Assembly (NCBI RefSeq): GCF_048773025.1
Contig: NC_133569.1
Span: forward strand, 7,998,001 to 8,062,000
Direction: 5' to 3'
DNA length: 64,000 bases
Origin: Camelus bactrianus
Lineage: Eukaryota; Chordata; Mammalia; Artiodactyla; Camelidae
Program-made: the position numbers and the translations under genes
Notes under the pieces: model-generated
Database searches by the model: none
Seen by the model: only the letters and a program-made list of their open reading frames with translations
Told to the model about the DNA's origin: nothing
In this document: positions 37,181-50,362 of the stretch, in pieces
Numbering within the stretch: position 1 is the first letter of the stretch
Layout: each line of letters begins with the position of its first letter

Positions 37181-38950
37181 CTCCACTTGCTCAGTTCTGA
37201 GAGATAAGTGTGTGTGAAACCCGTCCTTCAGCTAGCTTGTTGGGAACACAAAGTTTCTTTTCAGTTGCAAACTCCATTCCATACATATATATGGGGAGGT
37301 ACAAGCTCCAAATCGGTTTTACAGTGAAAACTGCAGGAACTTCATACCGGCACTAGGAAACAGACTGAGAAAGCTGAGAAAAAGTGTCTCCTGCAACCCG
37401 TTCCCTTGGTGCTAGATGAACGAACGTCTCTCCACTTGCTCAGTTCTGAGAGATAAGTGTGTGTGAAAGCCGTCCTTCAGCTAGCTTGTTGGGAACACCA
37501 AGTTTCTTTTCAGTTGCAAACTCCATTCCATACATATATATGGGGAGGTACAAGCTCCAACTCGGTTTTACAGTGAAAACTGCAGGAACTTCAAACCGGC
37601 ACTAGGAAACAGACTGAGAAAGCTGAGAAAAAGTGTCTCCTGCAACCCGTTCCCTTGGTGCTAGATGAACGAACGTCTCTCCACTTGCTCAGTTCTGAGA
37701 GATAAGTGTGTGTGAAACCCGTCCTTCAGCTAGCTTGTTGGGAACACAAAGTTTCTTTTCAGTTGCAAACTCCATTCCATACATATATATGGGGAGGTAC
37801 AAGCTCCAAATCGGTTTTACAGTGAAAACTGCAGGAACTTCATACCGGCACTAGGAAACAGACTGAGAAAGCTGAGAAAAAGTGTCTCCTGCAACCCGTT
37901 CCCTTGGTGCTAGATGAACGAACGTCTCTCCACTTGCTCAGTTCTGAGAGATAAGTGTGTGTGAAAGCCGTCCTTCAGCTAGCTTGTTGGGAACACCAAG
38001 TTTCTTTTCAGTTGCAAACTCCATTCCATACATATATATGGGGAGGTACAAGCTCCAACTCGGTTTTACAGTGAAAACTGCAGGAACTTCAAACCGGCAC
38101 TAGGAAACAGACTGAGAAAGCAGAGAAAAAGTGTCTCCTGCAACCCGTTCCCTTGGTGCTAGATGAACGAACGTCTCTACACTTGCTCAGTTCTGAGAGA
38201 TAAGTGTGTGTGAAAGCCGTCCTTCACCTAGCTTGTTGGGAACACAAAGTTTCTTTTCAGTTGCAAACTCCATTCCATACATATATATGGGGAGGTACAA
38301 GCTCCAACTCGGTTTTACAGTGAAAACTGCAGGAACTTCAAACCGGCACTAGGAAACAGACTGAGAAAGCAGAGAAAAAGTGTCTCCTGCAACCCGTTCC
38401 CTTGGTGCTAGATGAACGAACGCCTCTCCACTTGCTCAGTTCTGAGAGATAAGTGTGTGTGAAAGCCGTCCTTCACCTAGCTTGTTGGGAACACAAAGTT
38501 TCTTTTCAGTTGCAAACTTCATTCCATACATATATATGGGGAGGTACAAGCTCCAACTCGGTTTTACAGTGAAAACTGCAGGAACTTCAAACCGGCACTA
38601 GGAAACAGACTGAGAAAGCAGAGAAAAAGTGTCTCCTGCAACCCGTTCCCATGGTGCTAGATGAACGAACGTCTCTCCACTTGCTCAGTTCTGAGAGATA
38701 AGTGTGTGTGAAAGCCGTCCTTCACCTAGCTTGTTGGGAACACAAAGTTTCTTTTCAGTTGCAAACTCCATTCCATACATATATATGGGGAGGTACAAGC
38801 TCCAACTCGGTTTTACAGTGAAAACTGCAGGAACTTCAAACCGGCACTAGGAAACAGACTGAGAAAGCAGAGAAAAAGTGTCTCCTGCAACCCGTTCCCT
38901 TGGTGCTAGATGAACGAACGTCTCTCCACTTGCTCAGTTCTGAGAGATAA
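36214..38950 (+). repeat. 11-monomer variant of the decamer, 2,737 bp
   Basis: It starts with the CACTGAAAACTGGAGG unit (36,214), then GGTAAAAG (36,462), GGAAACAAACTG (36,710), AACTCTG (36,959), GAAACCC/CCAAATCGG/CATACC (37,208), CACCAAG (37,457), again GAAACCC/CCAAATCGG (37,706), CACCAAG/CTCTACAC (37,955), CGCCTCTCC (38,204), CTTCATTCC/CCCATGG (38,453) and CACCTAGC (38,702). Relative to the 10-monomer form it lacks the TTGTTTGGAAC unit and has the GAAACCC-CACCAAG pair twice: one loss and one local duplication. Confidence 0.82.
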
Positions 38951-40165
38951 GTGTGTGTGAAAGCCGTCCTTCAGCTAGCTTCTTGGGAACACAAAGTTTC
39001 TTTTCAGTTGCAAACTCCATTCCATACATATATATGGGAGGTACAAGCTCCAACTCGGTTTTACACTGAAAACTGGAGGAACTTCAAACCGGCACTAGGA
39101 AATAGACTGAGAAAGCAGAGAAAAAGTGTCTCCTGCAACCCGTTCCCTTGGTGCTAGATGAACGAACGTCTCTCCACTTGCTCAGTTCTGAGAGATAAGT
39201 GTGTGTGAAAGCCGTCCTTCAGCTAGCTTGTTGGGAACACAAAGTTTCTTTTCAGTTGCAAACTCCATTCCATACATATATATGGGAGGTAAAAGCTCCA
39301 ACTCGGTTTTACAGTGAAAACTGCAGGAACTTCAAACCGGCACTAGGAAATAGACTGAGAAAGCAGAGAAAAAGTGTCTCCTGCAACCCGTTCCCTTGGT
39401 GCTAGATGAACGAACGTCTCTCCACTTGCTCAGTTCTGAGAGATAAGTGTGTGTGAAAGCCGTCCTTCAGCTAGCTTGTTGGGAACACCAAGTTTCTTTT
39501 CAGTTGCAAACTCCATTCCATACATATATATGGGGAGGTACAAGCTCCAACTCGGTTTTACAGTGAAAACTGCAGGAACTTCAAACCGGCACTAGGAAAC
39601 AAACTGAGAAAGCAGAGAAAAAGTGTCTCCTGCAACCCGTTCCCTTGGTGCTAGATGAACGAACGTCTCTCCACTTGTTCAGTTCTGAGAGATAAGTGTG
39701 TGTGAAAGCCGTCCTTCACCTAGCTTGTTGGGAACACAAAGTTTCTTTTCAGTTGCAAACTCCATTCCATACATATATATGGGGAGGTACAAGCTCCAAC
39801 TCTGTTTTACAGTGAAAACTGCAGGAACTTCAAACCGGCACTAGGAAACAGACTGAGAAAGCTGAGAAAAAGTGTCTCCTGCAACCCGTTCCCTTGGTGC
39901 TAGATGAACGAACGTCTCTCCATTTGCTCAGTTCTGAGAGATAAGTGTGTGTGAAAGCCGTCCTTCAGCTAGCTTGTTTGGAACACAAAGTTTCTTTTCA
40001 GTTGCAAACTCCATTCCATACATATATATGGGAGGTACAAGCTCCAACTCGGTTTTACAGTGAAAACTGCAGGAACTTGAAACCGGCACTAGGAAATAGA
40101 CTGAGAAAGCAGAGAAAAAGTGTCTCCTGCAACCCGTTCCCTTGGTGCTAGATGAACGAACGTCT
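38951..40165 (+). repeat. Truncated decamer, first five units
   Basis: Units at 38,951, 39,199, 39,447, 39,696 and 39,945 are the first five of the decamer. The array then switches to block D copy 2 between about 40,120 (GTGTCTCC, decamer-like) and 40,166 (GTCTGTCC, block D-like). The switch keeps monomer register, as expected for recombination between misaligned monomers. Confidence 0.82.
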
Positions 40166-43100
40166 GTCCACTTGCTCAGTTCTGAGAGATAAGTGTGTGT
40201 GAAAGCCGTCCTTCAGCTAGCTTGTTGGGAACACAAAGTTTCTTTTCAGTTGCAAACTCCATTCCATACATATATATGGGGAGGTACAAGCTCCAACTCG
40301 GTTTTACAGTGAAAACTGCAGAAACTTCATACCGGCACTAGGAAACAGACTGAGAAAGCTGAGAAAAAGTGTCTCCTGCAACCCGTTACCTTGGTGATAG
40401 ATGAACGAACGTCTCTCCACTTGCTCAGTTCTGAGAGATAAGTGTGTGTGAAAGCCGTCCTTCAGCTAGCTTGTTGGGAACACAAAGTTACTTTTCAGTT
40501 GCAAACTCCATTCCATACATATATATGGGGAGGTACAAGCTCAAACTCGGTTTTACAGTGAAAACTGCAGGAACTTCAAACCGGCACTAGGAAAGAGACT
40601 GGGAAAGCTGAGAAAAAGTGTCTCCTGCAACCCGTTCCCTTGGTGCTAGATGAACGAACGTCTCTCCACTTGCTCAGTTCTGAGAGATAAGTGTGTGTGA
40701 AAGCCGTCCTTCAGCTAGCTTGTTGGGAACACAAAGTTTCTTTTCAGTTGCAAACTCCATTCCATACATATATATGGGGAGGTACAAGCTCCAACTCGGT
40801 TTTACAGTGAAAACTGCAGGAACTTCAAACCGGTACTAGGAAACAGACTGAGAAAGCAGAGAAAAAGTGTCTCCTGCAACCCGTTCCCTTGGTGCTAGAT
40901 GAACGAACGTCTCTCCACTTGCTCAGTTCTGAGAGATAAGTGTGTGTGAAAGCCGTCCTTCAGCTAGCTTGTTGGGAACACCAAGTTTCTTTTCAGTTGC
41001 AAACTCCATTCCATACATATATATGAGAGGTACAAGCTCCAACTCGGTTTTACAGTGAAAACTGCAGGAACTTCAAACCGGCACTAGGAAATAGACTGAG
41101 AAAGCAGAGAAAAAGTGTCTCCTGCAACCCATTCCCTTGGTGCTAGATGAACGAACGTCTCTCCACTTGCTCAGTTCTGAGAGATAAGTGTGTGTGAAAG
41201 CCGTCCTTCAGCTAGCTTGTTGGGAACACAAAGTTTCTTTTCAGTTGCAAACTCCATTCCATACATATATATGGGGAGGTACAAGCTCCAACTTGGTTTT
41301 ACAGTGAAAACTGCAGGAACTTCAAACCGGCACTAGGAAACAGACTGAGAAACCTGAGAAAAAGTGTCTCCTGCAACCCGTTCCCTTGGTGCTAGATGAA
41401 CGAACGTCTTTCCACTTGCTCAGTTCTGAGAGATAAGTGTGTGTGAAAGCCGTCCTTCAGCTAGCTTGTTGGGAACACAAAGTTTCTTTTCAGTTGCAAA
41501 CTCCATTCCATACATATATATGGGGAGGTACAAGCTCCAACTCGGTTTTACAGTGAAAACTGCAGGAACTTCAAACCGGCACTAGGAAACAGACTGAGAA
41601 AGCAGAGAAAAGTGTCTCCTGCAACCCGTTCCCTTGCTGCTAGATGAACGAACGTCTCTCCACTTGCTCAGTTCTGAGAGATAAGTGTGTGTGAAAGCCG
41701 TCCTTCAACTAGCTTGTTGGGAACACAAAGTTTCTTTTCAGTTGCAAACTCCATTCCATACATATATATGGGGAGGTACAAGCTCCAACTAGGTTTTACA
41801 GTGAAAACTGCAGGAACTTCAAACCGGCACTAGGAAACAGACTGAGAAAGCTGAGAAAAAGTGTCTCCTGCAACCCGTTCCCTTGGTGCTAGATGAACGA
41901 ACGTCTCTCCACTTGCTCATTTCTGAGAGATAAGTGTGTGTGAAAGCCGTCCTTCAGCTAGCTTGTTGGGAACACAAAGTTTCTTTTCAGTTGCAAACTC
42001 CATTCCATACATATATATGGGGAGTTACAAGCTCCAACTCGGTTTTACAGTGAAAACTGCAGGAACTTCAAACCGGCACTAGGAAACAGAGTGAGAAAGC
42101 AGAGAAAAACTGTCTCCTGCAACCCGTTCCCTTGGTGCTAGATGAACGAACGTCTCTCCACTTGCTCAGTTCTGAGAGATAAGTGTGTGTGAAAGCCGTC
42201 CTTCAGCTAGCTTGTTGGGAACACAAAGTTTCTTTTCAGTTGCAAAATCTATTCCATACATATACATGGGGAGGTACAAGCTCCAACTCGGTTTTACAGT
42301 GAAAACTGCAGGAACTTCAAACCGGCACTAGGAAATAGACTGAGAAAGCAGAGAAAAAGTGTCTCCTGCAACCCGTTCCCTTGGTGCTAGATGAACGAAC
42401 GTCTCTCCACTTGCTCAGTTCTGAGAGATAAGTGTGTGTGAAAGCCGTCCTTCAGCTAGCTTGTTGGGAACACAAAGTTTCTTTTCAGTTGCAAACTCCA
42501 TTTAATACATATATATGGGGAGTTACAAGCTCCAACTCGGTTTTACAGTGAAAACTGCAGGAACTTCAAACCGGCACTAGGAAACAGAGTGAGAAAGCAG
42601 AGAAAAACTGTCTCCTGCAACCCGTTCCCTTGGTGCTAGATGAACGAACGTCTCTTCACTTGCTCAGTTCTGAGAGATAAGTGTGTGTGAAAGCCGTCCT
42701 TCAGCTAGCTTGTTGGGAACACAAAGTTTCTTTTCAGTTGCCAACTCTATTCCATACATATATATGGGGAGGTACAAGCTCCAACTCGGTTTTACAGTGA
42801 AAACTGCAGGAACTTCAAACCGGCACTAGGAAATAGACTGAGAAAGCAGAGAAAAAGTGTCTCCTTCAACCCGTTCCCTTGGTGCTAGATGAACGAACGT
42901 CTCTCCACTTGCTCAGTTATGAGAGATAAGTGTGTGTGAAACCCGTCCTTCAGCTAGCTTGTTGGGAACACAAAGTTTCTTTTCAGTTGCAAACTCCATT
43001 CCATACATATATATGGGGAGGTACAAGCTCCAACTCGGTTTTACAGTGAAAACTGCAGGAACTTCAAACCGGCACTAGGAAACAGACTGAGAAAGCAGAG

Positions 43101-44393
43101 AAAAAGTGTCTCCTGCAACCCGTTCCCTTGGTGCTAGATGAACGAACGTCTCTCCACTTGCTCAGTTCTGAGAGATAAGTGTGTGTGAAAGCCGTCCTTC
43201 AGCTAGCTTCTTGGGAACACAAAGTTTCTTTTCAGTTGCAAACTCCATTCCATACATATATATGGGAGGTACAAGCTCCAACTCGGTTTTACACTGAAAA
43301 CTGGAGGAACTTCAAACCGGCACTAGGAAACAGACTGAGAAAGCAGAGAAAAAGTGTCTCCTGCAACCCGTTCCCTTGGTGCTAGATGAACGAACGTCTC
43401 TCCACTTGCTCAGTTCTGAGAGATAAGTGTGTGTGAAAGCCGTCCTTCAGCTAGCTTCTTGGGAACACAAAGTTTCTTTTCAGTTGCAAACTCCATTCCA
43501 TACATATATATGGGAGGTACAAGCTCCAACTCGGTTTTACACTGAAAACTGGAGGAACTTCAAACCGGCACTAGGAAATAGACTGAGAAAGCAGAGAAAA
43601 AGTGTCTCCTGCAACCCATTCCCTTGGTGCTAGATGAACGAACGTCTCTCCACTTGCTCAGTTCTGAGAGATAAGTGTGTGTGAAAGCCGTCCTTCAGCT
43701 AGCTTGTTGGGAACACAAAGTTTCTTTTCAGTTGCAAACTCCATTCCATACATATATATGGGAGGTAAAAGCTCCAACTCGGTTTTACAGTGAAAACTGC
43801 AGGAACTTCAAACCGGCACTAGGAAATAGACTGAGAAAGCAGAGAAAAAGTGTCTCCTGCAACCCGTTCCCTTGGTGCTAGATGAACGAACGTCTCTCCA
43901 CTTGCTCAGTTCTGAGAGATAAGTGTGTGTGAAAGCCGTCCTTCAGCTAGCTTGTTGGGAACACCAAGTTTCTTTTCAGTTGCAAACTCCATTCCATACA
44001 TATATATGGGGAGGTACAAGCTCCAACTCGGTTTTACAGTGAAAACTGCAGGAACTTCAAACCGGCACTAGGAAACAAACTGAGAAAGCAGAGAAAAAGT
44101 GTCTCCTGCAACCCGTTCCCTTGGTGCTAGATGAACGAACGTCTCTCCACTTGCTCAGTTCTGAGAGATAAGTGTGTGTGAAAGCCGTCCTTCACCTAGC
44201 TTGTTGGGAACACAAAGTTTCTTTTCAGTTGCAAACTCCATTCCATACATATATATGGGGAGGTACAAGCTCCAACTCTGTTTTACAGTGAAAACTGCAG
44301 GAACTTCAAACCGGCACTAGGAAACAGACTGAGAAAGCTGAGAAAAAGTGTCTCCTGCAACCCGTTCCCTTGGTGCTAGATGAACGAACGTCT
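40166..44393 (+). repeat. Block D, second copy (about 4.2 kb)
   Basis: All markers of copy 1 recur at +7,213 bp, including the shortened purine tract near 41,609 and the paired CACTGAAAACTGGAGG units at 43,179 and 43,427. Copies 1 and 2 diverge at about 37,180/44,393, where copy 1 goes to the GAAACCC unit and copy 2 keeps CCATTTGC followed by TTGTTTGGAAC. Region 32,953-40,165 is therefore one 7,213-bp unit whose start is repeated here. Confidence 0.88.
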
Positions 44394-45913
44394 CTCCATT
44401 TGCTCAGTTCTGAGAGATAAGTGTGTGTGAAAGCCGTCCTTCAGCTAGCTTGTTTGGAACACAAAGTTTCTTTTCAGTTGCAAACTCCATTCCATACATA
44501 TATATGGGAGGTACAAGCTCCAACTCGGTTTTACAGTGAAAACTGCAGGAACTTGAAACCGGCACTAGGAAATAGACTGAGAAAGCAGAGAAAAAGTGTC
44601 TCCTGCAACCCGTTCCCTTGGTGCTAGATGAACGAACGTCTCTCCACTTGCTCAGTTCTGAGAGATAAGTGTGTGTGAAACCCGTCCTTCAGCTAGGTTG
44701 TTGGGAACACAAAGTTTCTTTTCAGTTGCAAACTCCATTCCATACATATATATGGGGAGGTACAAGCTCCAAATCGGTTTTACAGTGAAAACTGCAGGAA
44801 CTTCATACCGGCACTAGGAAACAGACTGAGAAAGCTGAGAAAAAGTGTCTCCTGCAACCCGTTCCCTTGGTGCTAGATGAACGAACGTCTCTCCACTTGC
44901 TCAGTTCTGAGAGATAAGTGTGTGTGAAAGCCGTCCTTCAGCTAGCTTGTTGGGAACACCAAGTTTCTTTTCAGTTGCAAACTCCATTCCATACATATAT
45001 ATGGGGAGGTACAAGCTCCAACTCGGTTTTACAGTGAAAACTGCAGGAACTTCAAACCAGCACTAGGAAACAGACTGAGAAAGCAGAGAAAAAGTGTCTC
45101 CTGCAACCCGTTCCCTTGGTGCTAGATGAACGAACGTCTCTACACTTGCTCAGTTCTGAGAGATAAGTGTGTGTGAAAGCCGTCCTTCACCTAGCTTGTT
45201 GGGAACACAAAGTTTCTTTTCAGTTGCAAACTCCATTCCATACATATATATGGGGAGGTACAAGCTCCAACTCGGTTTTACAGTGAAAACTGCAGGAACT
45301 TCAAACCGGCACTAGGAAACAGACTGAGAAAGCAGAGAAAAAGTGTCTCCTGCAACCCGTTCCCTTGGTGCTAGATGAACGAACGCCTCTCCACTTGCTC
45401 AGTTCTGAGAGATAAGTGTGTGTGAAAGCCGTCCTTCACCTAGCTTGTTGGGAACACAAAGTTTCTTTTCAGTTGCAAACTTCATTCCATACATATATAT
45501 GGGGAGGTACAAGCTCCAACTCGGTTTTACAGTGAAAACTGCAGGAACTTCAAACCGGCACTAGGAAACAGACTGAGAAAGCAGAGAAAAAGTGTCTCCT
45601 GCAACCCGTTCCCATGGTGCTAGATGAACGAACGTCTCTCCACTTGCTCAGTTCTGAGAGATAAGTGTGTGTGAAAGCCGTCCTTCACCTAGCTTGTTGG
45701 GAACACAAAGTTTCTTTTCAGTTGCAAACTCCATTCCATACATATATATGGGGAGGTACAAGCTCCAACTCGGTTTTACAGTGAAAACTGCAGGAACTTC
45801 AAACCGGCACTAGGAAACAGACTGAGAAAGCAGAGAAAAAGTGTCTCCTGCAACCCGTTCCCTTGGTGCTAGATGAACGAACGTCTCTCCACTTGCTCAG
45901 TTCTGAGAGATAA
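43427..45913 (+). repeat. 10-monomer higher-order repeat, unit 1 (2,487 bp)
   Basis: Ten units start at 43,427, 43,675, 43,923, 44,172, 44,421, 44,669, 44,918, 45,167, 45,416 and 45,665. Their signatures in order: CACTGAAAACTGGAGG; GGTAAAAG; CACCAAG with AAACAAACTG; CACCTAG with AACTCTG; TTGTTTGGAAC; GAAACCC with CCAAATCGG; CACCAAG with CTCTACAC; CACCTAG with CGCCTCTCC; CTTCATTCC with CCCATGG; CACCTAG. The next unit repeats the order at +2,487 bp. This is the clearest higher-order repeat in the window. Confidence 0.88.
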
Positions 45914-48400
45914 GTGTGTGTGAAAGCCGTCCTTCAGCTAGCTTCTTGGGAACACAAAGTTTCTTTTCAGTTGCAAACTCCATTCCATACATATATATGG
46001 GAGGTACAAGCTCCAACTCGGTTTTACACTGAAAACTGGAGGAACTTCAAACCGGCACTAGGAAATAGACTGAGAAAGCAGAGAAAAAGTGTCTCCTGCA
46101 AACCGTTCCCTTGGTGCTAGATGAACGAACGTCTCTCCACTTGCTCAGTTCTGAGAGATAAGTGTGTGTGAAAGCCGTCCTTCAGCTAGCTTGTTGGGAA
46201 CACAAAGTTTCTTTTCAGTTGCAAACTCCATTCCATACATATATATGGGAGGTAAAAGCTCCAACTCGGTTTTACAGTGAAAACTGCAGGAACTTCAAAC
46301 CGGCACTAGGAAATAGACTGAGAAAGCAGAGAAAAAGTGTCTCCTGCAACCCGTTCCCTTGGTGCTAGATGAACGAACGTCTCTCCACTTGCTCAGTTCT
46401 GAGAGATAAGTGTGTGTGAAAGCCGTCCTTCAGCTAGCTTGTTGGGAACACCAAGTTTCTTTTCAGTTGCAAACTCCATTCCATACATATATATGGGGAG
46501 GTACAAGCTCCAACTCGGTTTTACAGTGAAAACTGCAGGAACTTCAAACCGGCACTAGGAAACAAACTGAGAAAGCAGAGAAAAAGTGTCTCCTGCAACC
46601 CGTTCCCTTGGTGCTAGATGAACGAACGTCTCTCCACTTGCTCAGTTCTGAGAGATAAGTGTGTGTGAAAGCCGTCCTTCACCTAGCTTGTTGTGAACAC
46701 AAAGTTTCTTTTCAGTTGCAAACTCCATTCCATACATATATATGGGGAGGTACAAGCTCCAACTCTGTTTTACAGTGAAAACTGCAGGAACTTCAAACCG
46801 GCACTAGGAAACAGACTGAGAAAGCTGAGAAAAAGTGTCTCCTGCAACCCGTTCCCTTGGTGCTAGATGAACGAACGTCTCTCCATTTGCTCAGTTCTGA
46901 GAGATAAGTGTGTGTGAAAGCCGTCCTTCAGCTAGCTTGTTTGGAACACAAAGTTTCTTTTCAGTTGCAAACTCCATTCCATACATATATATGGGAGGTA
47001 CAAGCTCCAACTCGGTTTTACAGTGAAAACTGCAGGAACTTGAAACCGGCACTAGGAAATAGACTGAGAAAGCAGAGAAAAAGTGTCTCCTGCAACCCGT
47101 TCCCTTGGTGCTAGATGAACGAACGTCTCTCCACTTGCTCAGTTCTGAGAGATAAGTGTGTGTGAAACCCGTCCTTCAGCTAGCTTGTTGGGAACACAAA
47201 GTTTCTTTTCAGTTGCAAACTCCATTCCATACATATATATGGGGAGGTACAAGCTCCAAATCGGTTTTACAGTGAAAACTGCAGGAACTTCATACCGGCA
47301 CTAGGAAACAGACTGAGAAAGCTGAGAAAAAGTGTCTCCTGCAACCCGTTCCCTTGGTGCTAGATGAACGAACGTCTCTCCACTTGCTCAGTTCTGAGAG
47401 ATAAGTGTGTGTGAAAGCCGTCCTTCAGCTAGCTTGTTGGGAACACCAAGTTTCTTTTCAGTTGCAAACTCCATTCCATACATATATATGGGGAGGTACA
47501 AGCTCCAACTCGGTTTTACAGTGAAAACTGCAGGAACTTCAAACCGGCACTAGGAAACAGACTGAGAAAGCAGAGAAAAAGTGTCTCCTGCAACCCGTTC
47601 CCTTGGTGCTAGATGAACGAACGTCTCTACACTTGCTCAGTTCTGAGAGATAAGTGTGTGTGAAAGCCGTCCTTCACCTAGCTTGTTGGGAACACAAAGT
47701 TTCTTTTCAGTTGCAAACTCCATTCCATACATATATATGGGGAGGTACAAGCTCCAACTCGGTTTTACAGTGAAAACTGCAGGAACTTCAAACCGGCACT
47801 AGGAAACAGACTGAGAAAGCAGAGAAAAAGTGTCTCCTGCAACCCGTTCCCTTGGTGCTAGATGAACGAACGCCTCTCCACTTGCTCAGTTCTGAGAGAT
47901 AAGTGTGTGTGAAAGCCGTCCTTCACCTAGCTTGTTGGGAACACAAAGTTTCTTTTCAGTTGCAAACTTCATTCCATACATATATATGGGGAGGTACAAG
48001 CTCCAACTCGGTTTTACAGTGAAAACTGCAGGAACTTCAAACCGGCACTAGGAAACAGACTGAGAAAGCAGAGAAAAAGTGTCTCCTGCAACCCGTTCCC
48101 ATGGTGCTAGATGAACGAACGTCTCTCCACTTGCTCAGTTCTGAGAGATAAGTGTGTGTGAAAGCCGTCCTTCACCTAGCTTGTTGGGAACACAAAGTTT
48201 CTTTTCAGTTGCAAACTCCATTCCATACATATATATGGGGAGGTACAAGCTCCAACTCGGTTTTACAGTGAAAACTGCAGGAACTTCAAACCGGCACTAG
48301 GAAACAGACTGAGAAAGCAGAGAAAAACTGTCTCCTGCAACCCGTTCCCTTGGTGCTAGATGAACGAACGTCTCTCCACTTGCTCAGTTCTGAGAGATAA
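45914..48400 (+). repeat. 10-monomer higher-order repeat, unit 2 (2,487 bp)
   Basis: The same ten signatures occur at 45,914, 46,162, 46,410, 46,659, 46,908, 47,156, 47,405, 47,654, 47,903 and 48,152. Only isolated differences from unit 1 were seen, such as CTTGTTGTG near 46,690 and GCAAACCG near 46,098. The tenth monomer has AAAAACTGTC near 48,328 where unit 1 has AAAAAGTGTC; from here on the array follows block C. Confidence 0.88.
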
Positions 48401-50362
48401 GTGTGTGTGAAAGCCGTCCTTCAGCTAGCTTGTTGGGAACACAAAGTTTCTTTTCAGTTGCAAACTCCATTCCATACATATATATGGGGAGGTACAAGCT
48501 CCAACTCGGTTTTACAGTGAAAACTGCAGGAACTTCAAACCGGCACTAGGAAACAGACTGAGAAACCTGAGAAAAAGTGTCTCCTGCAACCCGTTACCTT
48601 GGTGATAGATGAACGAAAGTCTCTCCACTTGCTCAGTTCTGAGAGATAAGTGTGTGTGAAAGCCGTCCTTCAGCTAGCTTGTTGGGAACACAAAGTTTCT
48701 TTTCAGTTGCAAACTCCATTCCATACATATATATGGGGAGGTACAAGCTCCAACTCGGTTTTACAGTGAAAACTGCAGGAACTTCAAACCGGCACTAGGA
48801 AACAGACTGGGAAAGCTGAGAAAAAGTGTCTCCTGCAACCCGTTCCCTTGGTGCTAGATGAACGAACGTCTCTCCACTTGCTCAGTTCTGAGAGATAAGT
48901 GTGTGTGAAAGCCGTCCTTCAGCTAGCTTGTTGGGAACACAAAGTTTCTTTTCAGTTGCAAACTCCATTCCATACATATATATGGGAGGTACAAGCTCCA
49001 ACTCGGTTTTACAGTGAAAACTGCAGGAACTTCAAACCGGCACTAGGAAACAGACTGAGAAAGCAGAGAAAAAGTGTCTCCTGCAACCCGTTCCCTTGGT
49101 GCTAGATGAACGAACGTCTCTCCACTTGCTCAGTTCTGAGAGATAAGTGTGTGTGAAAGCCGTCCTTCAGCTAGCTTCTTGGGAACACAAAGTTTCTTTT
49201 CAGTTGCAAACTCCATTCCATACATATATATGGGAGGTACAAGCTCCAACTCGGTTTTACACTGAAAACTGCAGGAACTTCAAACCGGCACTAGGAAATA
49301 GACTGAGAAAGCAGAGAAAAAGTGTCTACTGCAACCCGTTCCCTTGGTGCTAGATGAACGAACGTCTCTCCACTTGCTCAGCTCTGAGAGATAAGTGTGT
49401 GTGAAAGCCGTCCTTCAGCTAGCTTGTTGGGAACACAAAGTTTCTTTTCAGTTGCAAACTTCATTCCATACATATATATGGGGAGGTACAAGCTCCAACT
49501 CGGTTTTACAGTGAAAACTGCAGGAACTTCAAACCGGCAATAGGAAACAGACTGAGAAAGCAGAGAAAAAGTGTCTCCTGCAACCCGTTCCCTTGGTGCT
49601 AGATGAACGAACGTCTCTCCACTTGCTCAGTTCTGAGAGATAAGTGTGTGTGAAAGCCGTCCTTCAGCTAGCTTGTTGGGAACACAAAGTTTCTTTTCAG
49701 TTGCAAACTCCATTCCATACATATATATGGGAGGTACAAGCTCCAACTAGGTTTTACAGTGAAAACTGCAGGAACTTCAAACCGGCACTAGGAAACAGAC
49801 TGAGAAAGCTGAGAAAAAGTGTCTCCTGCAACCCGTTCCCTTGGTGCTAGATGAACGAACGTCTCTCCACTTGCTCAGTTCTGAGAGATAAGTGTGTGTG
49901 AAAGCCGTCCTTCAGCTAGCTTGTTGGGAACACAAAGATTCTTTTCAGTTGCAAACTCCATTCCATACATATATATGGGGAGTTACAAGCTCCAACACGG
50001 TTTTACAGTGAAAACTGCAGGAACTTCAAACCGGCACTAGGAAACAGATTGAGAAAGCAGAGAAAAACTGTCTCCTGCAACCCGTTCCCTTGGTGCTAGA
50101 TGAACGAACGTCTCTCCACTTGCTCAGTTCTGAGAGATAAGTGTGTGTGAAAGCCGTCCTTCAGCTAGCTTGTTGGGAACACAAAGTTTCTTTTCAGTTG
50201 CAAACTCCATTCCATACATATATATGGGGAGTTACAAGCTCCAACACGGTTTTACAGTGAAAACTGCAGGAACTTCAAACCGGCACTAGGAAACAGATTG
50301 AGAAAGCAGAGAAAAACTGTCTCCTGCAACCCGTTCCCTTGGTGCTAGATGAACGAACGTCT
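47755..50362 (+). repeat. Block C, second copy
   Basis: Partner of 29,600-32,952 (offset 18,155, then 17,410). In place of the two 4-monomer units of copy 1 it has the single run 49,147-50,141 plus one extra GGGAGTTAC/AACACGG unit (50,142) that ends GTCTGTCC. Its start overlaps the last units of the decamer, because the decamer's CGCCTCTCC, CCCATGG and CACC units are the same types that begin block C. Confidence 0.8.
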
